Positions 1 to 5,174 of a stretch of DNA of 5,174 bases are shown here, in pieces (the stretch's first letter is position 1; every line of letters starts with the position of its first letter). Source of the stretch: Candidatus Peribacteria bacterium. Lineage in GTDB: Bacteria > Patescibacteria > JAEDAM01 > Absconditabacterales > Absconditicoccaceae. The notes beneath the pieces are model-generated. The model was not told the DNA's origin. It worked only from the letters and a program-made list of their open reading frames with translations, and did no database searches. The stretch covers positions 1-5,174 of the forward strand of contig JAITGP010000036.1 of NCBI GenBank assembly GCA_031280545.1, in the 5' to 3' direction. The position numbers were made by a program, and so were the translations under genes.

Positions 1-1
1 A

Positions 2-406
2 ACCGTCATTCGTGGTCATCTCGCTAAAATGGTGACCAACTACGCTCTCAATGCTCTCTGACGAACACTACCAGAAAAAATCCCTGCTCAGTGTCACCGA
101 AAAGATGGCTCTAATGCCCGAGAAAGTGCTGAAATCAAAGACTATGCTGTGAAAGCTTGTTCACTTGGTCTGATGGGAATGGATATGGACTATTTCCAAC
201 CACTTTTAGTAGTCACCAGAGCTCAATTTGGTACAGTCCTCTCTAGGTTGCTTCGGCAGAATACTTACGCTGGTGGGAAACCGTACTATGCGAAACATCT
301 TCAAGCCTTGAAAGAAAACTGAATTATGACCCAGATTGACAATCCAGAAAATAGAGTAGAACTTCGCCAACGAGTTCGATTAATGTTGATGAGAAGTGCA
401 AAGTAA
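2..406 (+). CDS. S-layer homology (SLH)-type surface protein, C-terminal part (5' end outside window)
   Basis: The reading frame is open from the left edge to TAA at 404-406 (134 residues) only if UGA is read as Gly at 59-61 and 320-322. The end carries a pattern I recognise from Gracilibacteria SLH-domain proteins: VTRAQFGTVLSR, then YYAKHLQALKENGIM (its G is the second UGA), then NPENRVELRQ and LMLMRSAK. An earlier SLH-like unit (IRGHLAKM ... LGLMG) precedes it, so at least two repeat-like units are present. Such proteins are usually exported and cell-surface attached; the signal peptide would lie upstream and is not visible. Six codons are CGA/CGG (62, 98, 119, 254, 371, 377) and none is TGG. 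Reading them as Trp gives LRQ-W-V-W-LML and CH-W-KDG, which fit the family as I remember it. The gene ends in a palindrome and a strong terminator. The exact function is unknown. Confidence 0.8.
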
Positions 407-411
407 GGTAG

Positions 412-432
412 GGACAGGGCTTGTCCCTGTCC
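412..432. repeat. REP-like palindrome after the SLH gene
   Basis: GGACAGGG (412-419) and CCCTGTCC (425-432) form a perfect 8-bp inverted repeat around a 5-base loop, starting 5 bases after the stop codon. No T-run follows it on the plus strand, so it is not itself a good terminator. It is more GC-rich than its surroundings. The location just after a gene and the compact hairpin resemble REP-type extragenic palindromes. Only one copy is visible here, so the repeat status is inferred. Confidence 0.5.
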
Positions 433-466
433 AAAAACGATACACCAAATGAAAATGATACATCAT

Positions 467-503
467 AAAAGTCTGACTTCGGAGGAGGTCAGCTTTTTTT
501 CTT
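467..503 (+). terminator. Rho-independent terminator of the SLH gene
   Basis: CTGACTTC (473-480) pairs with GAGGTCAG (485-492), including one T-G wobble, to give an 8-bp stem with a GGAG loop. A run of seven T follows at 494-500, and an A-rich tract lies just upstream. This is a classic intrinsic terminator in the plus direction and isolates the AbiE operon from the S-layer-type gene. Confidence 0.8.
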
Positions 504-545
504 CCTTCACTACAGTAAAAATCCTTACAAAATAACAAAACGCTC

Positions 546-573
546 TTGCATTTATGTTTTATTTCTGTAATCT
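546..573 (+). promoter_or_regulatory. Possible promoter of the AbiE operon
   Basis: TTGCAT (546-551) and TAATCT (568-573) are separated by 16 bases. They resemble sigma70-type -35 and -10 boxes and would start transcription near position 580, leaving a leader of about 47 bases before the AbiEi ATG. The region is very A/T-rich, so chance matches are likely. Confidence 0.3.
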
Positions 574-579
574 ATCAAA

Positions 580-615
580 AATGACTCATTATGGAAATAA
601 AAGTATTCACTTATT
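580..615. promoter_or_regulatory. Operator-like inverted repeats upstream of AbiEi
   Basis: Two dyad elements lie between the possible -10 box and the AbiEi start. One is AATGA-C-TCATT (580-590), a perfect 5-bp palindrome around one base. The other is an imperfect inverted repeat at 596-615, with AAGT and ACTT around a 4-base centre, extended outward by three more pairs after a two-base bulge. AbiEi antitoxins are known to repress their own operon by binding inverted repeats at the promoter, so these are candidate sites. Assignment rests on position and symmetry only. Confidence 0.25.
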
Positions 616-626
616 ACATATAAAAA

Positions 627-1265
627 ATGGATAAAAAACTCGAAAAAATGGCATATTTTACCACTCAGGATGTAGCAAAACTCATTAACCCAGTGAGTGT
701 TGATACTTTACTGAGAAGGGAGCTTAAAAAAGGGACGATTTTTAAATTAAAAAGAGGATTTTATATCAGCAAAGAAAAGTGGATTGAACTAAAAATCAAT
801 AATGAGACAGATCAATACTTAAAATTTCTGACCACAAATGTCTTGCTGTCTCCAAGTTATATTTCTCTGGAGGATGTTCTTTTTATGAATAATGTTATCA
901 CTGAAAATGTGTATGTGACCACAGCTATTACTACAAAGAAAACAAATAAGTTTACTAACTTCTTGGGAACATTTTCCTATAGAAATATCCAACCAGACCT
1001 TTTCCGATGATATGAAACGAAAGTTAGAGACGGATATACATATTTTATAGCTTATCCAGAAAAGGCACTTTTAGACTATCTTTGGCTAAAAAAGGATCTT
1101 GTCTTTGAAGAGAACTATTTTGAAGAACTTAGATTGGAGGTGGGTGTATTAGATTTTGAGAGATTAGAGCAGTTTGTAAAAAGATTTAATAAAAAGAAGA
1201 TGGATAAATGTTTTATTTTTTTGAAGAAACTCAAATGATCACAGATATTATGAAGCAGGTTCTAA
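627..1265 (+). CDS. AbiEi-type antitoxin / transcriptional regulator (type IV toxin-antitoxin)
   Basis: This is the antitoxin and probable autorepressor of the AbiE module. Residues about 10-50 form a winged-helix-like region (FTTQDVAKLI, then LKRGFYIS). The C-terminal part shows the AbiEi pattern: SPSYISLEDVL, a TTAITTKK strand, FSYRNI, and YPEKALLDYLW. Under the standard code the frame stops at TGA 1008-1010, before the EKALLD motif. Reading that UGA as Gly (residue 128) restores a family-like LF-x-GYE and continues the protein. The residue before it is a CGA codon, which would give LFWGYE if CGA is Trp. With UGA as Gly throughout, the frame ends at TAA 1263-1265 (212 residues), passing further UGA codons at 1236 and 1251. 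A true end at 1238 would require UGA to stop. The ATG at 627 is chosen for N-terminal coverage; ATG 648 is an alternative, and neither has a Shine-Dalgarno sequence. It overlaps the toxin start. Confidence 0.8.
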
Positions 1266-2050
1266 AGGAACATGTGGATAGTAAATCAAAAATTAAAGTT
1301 GGCTATCTCAAAGAAGTGATTCAGTCTGAAGTATTGGATTTTATCTATAGAGATAAAGGGTGGAATACGTTGTTTTTCTATGGAGGAACGGCGATGAGAT
1401 TTTTATTGGGGTTGAATAGACTAAGTGAGGATTTAGATTTTGTAGGAGGAACGTTCTCTGATTTTGAAGGACTAGCACAAGCATTGCAAGCACATTTTCA
1501 GAAACAGCATATATTGGAAGTAGAGTATAAAATCCAAAAATTCAGGATTAGCCTAAAATTCAGAAATCTCCTCTCTCAATTTAATCTGAACTACGAAAAT
1601 TCATCAGATTTATATTTAAAAATTGAGATTTCCGATCATTTTGCATTTTGTCAGGATTTTGAAATGAAGATGTATCCCGTCTTAGTACATAATAAAAGTA
1701 TGCTGATACGCAGTTTTGATGAAAGTACGCTTTTCGCGACAAAATTGAATGCCGTCCTTTATCGCCAACGAGCCAAGAGAAATAATGATGCAAATGTTTC
1801 TGTGAAAGGTCGTGACTTTTATGATTTATTCTGGTATCTCTCTCATAAGATTGTGCCAAATGTTGCGTGTGTGCAGGATGTTGCGACTATGGAAGAATTG
1901 AGAAAAAAACTGATTACGGTAATAGAAAATACCGATTTTTCACAGGTGGTTCGTGATATTGAACCATTTTTAGAAGATGATCAGATGTTAGATTTCTTCG
2001 AAACTAATGGAAAATCCTACCTTATTGAGCAGATACAGAAGTTATCATAA
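1208..2050 (+). CDS. AbiEii-type nucleotidyltransferase toxin (type IV toxin-antitoxin)
   Basis: This is a nucleotidyltransferase-fold toxin of the AbiEii family; members act in the cytoplasm by transferring nucleotides, and some modify tRNA. The signature is clear: YGGTAMR (residues 58-64), then LNRLSEDLDF (69-78) with the acidic D75 and D77 of the polymerase-beta-like site. Later come ATKLNAVLYR (177-186) with K179, and KGRDFYDLFWY (200-210) with D203 and D206. The length of 280 is normal for the family. ATG 1208 gives the longest form. ATG 1235 or 1250 would better match homologs as I recall them, which begin shortly before the MKQVLKEH stretch; no ribosome site decides. The start overlaps the antitoxin gene, so translational coupling is likely. 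There is no in-frame UGA. One CGA (residue 188, in YRQxAKR) sits where I recall Trp in relatives; two other Trp are TGG. It ends 39 bases from the convergent rsmG. Confidence 0.88.
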   Translation: MFYFFEETQMITDIMKQVLKEHVDSKSKIKVGYLKEVIQSEVLDFIYRDKGWNTLFFYGGTAMRFLLGLNRLSEDLDFVGGTFSDFEGLAQALQAHFQKQHILEVEYKIQKFRISLKFRNLLSQFNLNYENSSDLYLKIEISDHFAFCQDFEMKMYPVLVHNKSMLIRSFDESTLFATKLNAVLYRQRAKRNNDANVSVKGRDFYDLFWYLSHKIVPNVACVQDVATMEELRKKLITVIENTDFSQVVRDIEPFLEDDQMLDFFETNGKSYLIEQIQKLS

Positions 2051-2089
2051 TCAGCTTTCATCAAAGAGGTGATTGCTACCATTTCTATA

Positions 2090-2665
2090 CTACTTCTCCA
2101 CTACATAAATTACTCTTTCAATGTCTCCCTCAAAGAGGGTATAAAAATGCTCAGAAATCAGCTTTAATTTCCATTTTTTACATACTTCGAGCAGGACAAC
2201 CTTTTCTTCTGCGTTTTTCTGCTTCATCAAGAGAAATTTCCCTCCTTTCTTCAAGGCGTAATAACTCCAGGGAATCAGCTTATCCACATATGCCACACTA
2301 CGAGCCGTAATGTAGTCAAAAAGCTCTTTTGTCTCTTCCACTCTGCCTCGAAGGACTTCAGCATTTTTTATCCCAAGATCTTTGAGCATCTCATTGACCG
2401 CAATGGTCTTTTTCTTCACGCTATCAATTCCCAGAAAATGTACTGTGGGATTAGAAATTGCCAACGGAAGCAAAGGAAAACCTCCACCTGTCCCCACATC
2501 AGCCACGCGAGACCCTGTAGGGAAGGAGAGTACTTTATTGATCTCCAAAGAATCCTGAATATGTTTCACCAAAACCCCCTCTTCATCACGAATAGCGGAG
2601 AGATTGAGTTGGGTATTCTTTAGGAGAAAGGTATGAATGAGCGGCTTTCGATTGATGTCTGCCAT
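2090..2665 (-). CDS. rsmG: 16S rRNA (guanine(527)-N7)-methyltransferase RsmG
   Basis: RsmG (GidB) methylates N7 of G527 of 16S rRNA using S-adenosylmethionine. Recognisable elements in order: NLSAIRDEEG and LVKHIQDSL (residues 21-40), the SAM-binding motif VADVGTGGGFP (54-64), GIDSVKKKT (79-87) with the acidic residue expected to contact the ribose, GRVEE (107-111), ITARSVAYVDKL (119-130), and GGKFLLMKQK (141-150). At 191 residues it is somewhat short: only about 20 residues precede NLSAI, fewer than in E. coli or Bacillus. The frame closes upstream in the pnp stop region without another ATG, GTG or TTG, so ATG 2665 is the only available start; no Shine-Dalgarno is visible. The usual GFPG has Leu in place of the second Gly (GFPLL). 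There are two CGA codons (residues 6 and 106), both at variable positions, while conserved Arg use CGT, CGC or AGA. It lies 31 bases after pnp, probably cotranscribed. Confidence 0.93.
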   Translation of the reverse strand: MADINRKPLIHTFLLKNTQLNLSAIRDEEGVLVKHIQDSLEINKVLSFPTGSRVADVGTGGGFPLLPLAISNPTVHFLGIDSVKKKTIAVNEMLKDLGIKNAEVLRGRVEETKELFDYITARSVAYVDKLIPWSYYALKKGGKFLLMKQKNAEEKVVLLEVCKKWKLKLISEHFYTLFEGDIERVIYVVEK

Positions 2666-2696
2666 GAGTTGCCAAGATAAGAGAGATAGAGGAGTT

Positions 2697-4835
2697 TTAT
2701 TTTACCTCTGCTACTGCGATTTTTCCATCATGTTCAACTTTGGTAATCACTACTTTGAGGTGTTGACCTACTTTGTAGTGAGAGGTAAGAGGTCCCACAG
2801 GTTTATTTGCCAGATTCGTCACATGAAGAAATCCAGATTTCCCTTTTGGTAAGCGAATAAACATATAAGAATCTTCAACCTTCCCAATCTCTCCGTCAAA
2901 CTGTTGTCCGACTTCTAAATCCGTTACAATTTCCAAAATCAGTTCTTTTGCTTTATCAATCATCGCTTGGTCAGGATGGGTGAGGTAGCAAGTTCCATCG
3001 TCTTCAAAGTCAATTTTAATATTATCACATTGTTCAATAATTTTATTGATCACATCTCCACCTTTCCCAATTACGTCCTTGATTTTATCAGGAGCCACAT
3101 GGAATACATGAATTTTTGGTGCAAATTTCCCTACGTGGTCTCTTGGAGCAGGCAAGGTTTCGAGCATTACGTCCATAATTTCATTATATCCAGTGAAAGC
3201 CTGATCAATCGTTTCAAACACAATAGAAAGCGGAATTCCTTTGAGTTTTGTATCAAGTTGGATAGCAGTAATTCCTTCACGGGTTCCTGCAACCTTAAAA
3301 TCCATATCTCCGATAAAGTCTTCTGTTCCCATCAAATCGTTCAACACTAAATGCTTTGTGATAGCTCCGCTATCATCATGATCAGTGAAAAGCCCCATTG
3401 CGATACCTGCTACAGGCTTCTTCAACGGTACTCCTGCATCCATCAAGGATAACGTAGATCCACAAACAGATCCCATTGAGGTTGAACCTCCAGAGGAAAG
3501 ACATTCTGATACGACTCTGATCGTGTAAGGAAACGTTTCTTTGTCAGGGATCATTCTTTCCAAAGCTTTTTCAGCCAATCTTCCATGTCAGATTTCTCTT
3601 CTTCCTGTCCCTCTAATTCCTTTGGCTTCTCCAGTAGAGAAAGGTGGGAAATTATAGTGGTGAAAATATCTCTGCTGTACACCGTCATTTTCCATATCAT
3701 CCAAAATGAGATATTCTTTTGGTCCTCCAAGCGTCACGGTCGAAAGTACCTGAGTATCACCTCTTCGAAAGAGTCCCGTTCCGTGAGTTCTCTCAAATAA
3801 TCCTACTTCACAGTAGAGCGGTCTGATATCTAATTGAGTTCTGTCGTCAACTCTCTTTCCTGTATCCAGAGTTCTTCCACGGATAAAGTATTTAGTAGTG
3901 TTGAAAAATGCCATCTTAACTTTCGTTTCTGAGTATTCAGGATTATTTTCATCTGCTATTTCAGCTTTGAAATGCTCTACACAAGCTTTTTCATATTCAT
4001 TGAAAAGGTCATTGAAAGATACTTTAGTATTTCCTGTCATTGCTTGGAGTTTTTCTTCTCCGAGGAAGGTGTGAATAGCTTCTTCTAATTCGTGAGAGGG
4101 TTTATTGAAAGTCACCTCCTTAGGAGAAATAGAAAGCTGAGCTAAATACTGAGCCTGGAAATCACAACTGCGATCGATTTCTTCTTGTCCTATTTTAAAT
4201 GCTTCTTTCATAAGCTCTTTGCTCACTTCATTTGATTCATCTTCGATCATGTTGATCGTACCTTTTTTACCGGCTACTACTAAATTCAATTCAGCTTTAT
4301 CTAACTGTTCGTGGGTTGGATTTACTACAAAAGCTCCATCTACATAAGCGATTTGAGCTGCTCCGACAGGTCCATCAAAAGGAATTCCAGAGGCCATAAT
4401 AGAAATAGAAGTCCCAATAATAGAAAGTACTCCAATAGGATAATTTGGATCCATAGCTAAAGGAGTAGAGGTAATAACCACATCATTGATCATTCCTTTT
4501 GGGAACATAGGTCTTACTGCTCTATCAGTAAGCCTAGCATTGAGAATCGCTTGATCAGAAGCACGCCCTTCTCTTCTTCTGTAAGCAGCTCCACCAATTC
4601 TTCCCGCTGCTGAGAAACTTTCTCTCATCTCTAACATTAGAGGTAAAAAATCGGTATCCAGACTTTTAGGCTCTTTGGCCATTACGGTAGTAAAGAGGAT
4701 AGCAGTGTCCTGAAATTTTACGGTGACTGCAGCATCAGACTGCATTGCAAGCTTCCCTTGGTCGAAGGAAATGTTTTTTCCTGCTCGCTCGAAACTTTTT
4801 TGAGTTTCGTTGAATTGTTTTCTTGTGGTTGGCAT
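2697..4835 (-). CDS. pnp: Polyribonucleotide nucleotidyltransferase (PNPase), one gene with an internal UGA-Gly codon
   Basis: PNPase is a 3'-5' phosphorolytic exoribonuclease central to RNA decay, acting in the cytoplasm as a trimer. The gene runs ATG 4835 to TAA 2697: 712 residues, against 711 in E. coli. Domains in order: first RNase PH core (about 16-145, with AAGRIGG and RREGR), helical linker, second RNase PH core (about 325-545), KH (about 573-632, GKGG loop at 590-593), S1 (about 641-710). Catalytic and phosphate-site features are GSTSM (450-454) and GDMDFK (509-514: D510, D512, K514). The frame has one TGA at 3588-3590, residue 416, exactly the Gly of RREIGHG; standard-code reading would split the gene here, with a false TTG start at 3578. 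There are no TGG codons. Two CGA codons occur: residue 17 aligns with the conserved Trp of the N-terminal WAGR motif, residue 357 is at a variable site. All other Arg are AGA/AGG/CGT/CGC. The leader lacks a Shine-Dalgarno. Confidence 0.96.
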
Positions 4836-4887
4836 AATAAAAACAATAAAAGAATAAAAATACTGGAGGAGAAGAGGCAGAGGAAAC

Positions 4888-4924
4888 TGATTATAAGAGA
4901 GATTTTAAACCCCTGTTATAATCA
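4888..4924. repeat. Inverted repeat with TATAAT on both strands, at the pnp promoter
   Basis: TGATTATAA (4888-4896) and TTATAATCA (4916-4924) are perfect 9-bp inverted copies separated by 19 bases. Each arm contains TATAAT pointing outward, and the right arm also has an extended -10 (TG at 4914-4915). The site could be an operator for pnp, or a symmetric divergent promoter pair. The arms are A/T-rich, so chance is possible. Confidence 0.45.
4890..4919 (-). promoter_or_regulatory. Probable pnp promoter
   Basis: On the minus strand a perfect TATAAT lies at 4890-4895, with ATAACA (4914-4919, four of six matches to TTGACA) 18 bases upstream. Transcription would start near 4883, giving a leader of about 48 bases to the pnp ATG. 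It lies downstream of the terminator of the neighbouring SLH gene, as expected for an independent pnp-rsmG unit. The -10 box sits inside an inverted repeat. Confidence 0.5.
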
Positions 4925-4985
4925 TCTTCCCAAGTGATTCCTTTCCCACCAATGCGATACTTATAGTGTTTTAGTAAGAAAAAGC

Positions 4986-5010
4986 AAAAGAAAAAACTCC
5001 CAGAGGGAGT
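4986..5010 (-). terminator. Rho-independent terminator of the right-hand SLH gene
   Basis: On the minus strand ACTCCC (5010-5005) pairs with GGGAGT (5001-4996) around a TCT loop. A T-rich tract follows immediately: six T, counting the last stem base, then C and TTTT. It begins 25 bases after the SLH stop codon, and the T-run is only on the minus strand, which fixes the direction. Confidence 0.75.
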
Positions 5011-5034
5011 CCTTTCAGTTGGATATTATAGAAA

Positions 5035-5174
5035 CTACCTCACCACACTTTTCCGGAGCATCAAGAGGATATTTCCTCTGAGTTCCAGCATATCAGGATT
5101 AGAGATAAAGTTCATAATACCGGCTTTTTTGAGTGCTTGGAGATGTCTACCATAATAGGTTTCATCTCCTGGCT
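5035..5174 (-). CDS. S-layer homology (SLH)-type surface protein, C-terminal end (5' end outside window)
   Basis: The frame enters from the right edge and ends at TAG (5037-5035); about 45 residues are visible. ETYYGRHLQALKKAGIM, then SNPDMLELRG and LLML, match the last SLH-like unit of the gene at the left edge of the window. The two are therefore paralogs of the surface-protein family common in Gracilibacteria. The Gly of KKAGIM is GGT here, where the left paralog has UGA, a useful internal control for the genetic code. One CGG (5053-5055) precedes KSVVR; the neighbouring Lys occupies the basic position of the left copy's LMLMRS, so the CGG position need not be Arg. The gene is followed by its own terminator. 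Confidence 0.75.
   Translation of the reverse strand, partial: PGDETYYGRHLQALKKAGIMNFISNPDMLELRGNILLMLRKSVVR

Noticed and set aside
1581..1859. Minus-strand open frame inside the AbiEii gene
   Set aside because: It lies wholly within a strongly recognised gene on the other strand and has no recognisable motif.
2049..2074. Hairpin (AATCA/TGATT with inner CTTT/AAAG) between the convergent AbiEii and rsmG genes
   Set aside because: The stem is weak and interrupted, with no T-run on either strand, so it is not a convincing terminator.
2697..3578. A separate gene starting at TTG 3578
   Set aside because: The frame joins the upstream PNPase half through UGA at a conserved Gly; TTG is the Leu of GHGRL.
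2438..3800. Plus-strand open frames opposite rsmG and pnp (2438-2623, 2637-2852, 2967-3350, 3585-3800)
   Set aside because: All are antisense to well-supported conserved genes, with no domain-like pattern.
3588..4835. pnp as a pseudogene broken by a nonsense mutation
   Set aside because: Four UGA codons in three genes fall at or near Gly positions, so recoding explains it without decay.
4914..4922. Plus-strand extended -10 (TGTTATAAT) as a real promoter
   Set aside because: There is no matching -35 and no gene downstream on that strand; it is kept only as part of the inverted-repeat finding.
1..5174. tRNA, rRNA, CRISPR array or transposase
   Set aside because: No T-arm-like GGTTCRA motif in a cloverleaf context, no spaced direct repeats and no transposase motifs were found by eye.

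Overview
The window comes from a Patescibacteria/CPR bacterium of the Gracilibacteria-Absconditabacteria group. It can only be read with a non-standard genetic code. UGA is clearly glycine: pnp has an in-frame UGA exactly at the invariant Gly of its RREIGHG motif. The two S-layer-type genes at the window ends share an ALKxxGIM motif whose Gly is UGA in the left copy and GGT in the right copy. A second and less obvious point is that CGA and CGG behave as tryptophan codons. The best cases are the N-terminal Trp of PNPase, a W-V-W motif in the S-layer-type protein, and aromatic sites in both AbiE proteins. Conserved arginines use AGA/AGG/CGT/CGC. The UGA reassignment is typical of this group, and from memory CGA/CGG-to-Trp has been reported in Absconditabacterales.

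Layout, left to right. (1) Bases 1-406 (+): C-terminal part of an S-layer-homology-type surface protein, followed by a REP-like palindrome and an intrinsic terminator. (2) A 220-base gap with a possible promoter and operator-like inverted repeats. (3) 627-2050 (+): a two-gene type IV toxin-antitoxin module, AbiEi antitoxin then AbiEii nucleotidyltransferase toxin. The antitoxin looks truncated under the standard code and is full length once UGA is read through. (4) On the minus strand, converging on the toxin gene: pnp (2697-4835) then rsmG (2090-2665), probably one transcription unit for RNA turnover/maturation. The pnp gene appears as two pieces under the standard code but is one intact 712-residue gene. 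(5) 4836-5034: pnp leader and promoter, a perfect inverted repeat carrying TATAAT on both strands, and a minus-strand terminator. (6) 5035-5174 (-): C-terminus of a second S-layer-homology-type protein, paralogous to the left one.

None of the internal genes has a convincing Shine-Dalgarno sequence. No tRNA, rRNA, CRISPR array or transposase was seen. The genes are individually recognisable families. The notable content is the apparent double codon reassignment and its effect on a toxin-antitoxin operon.
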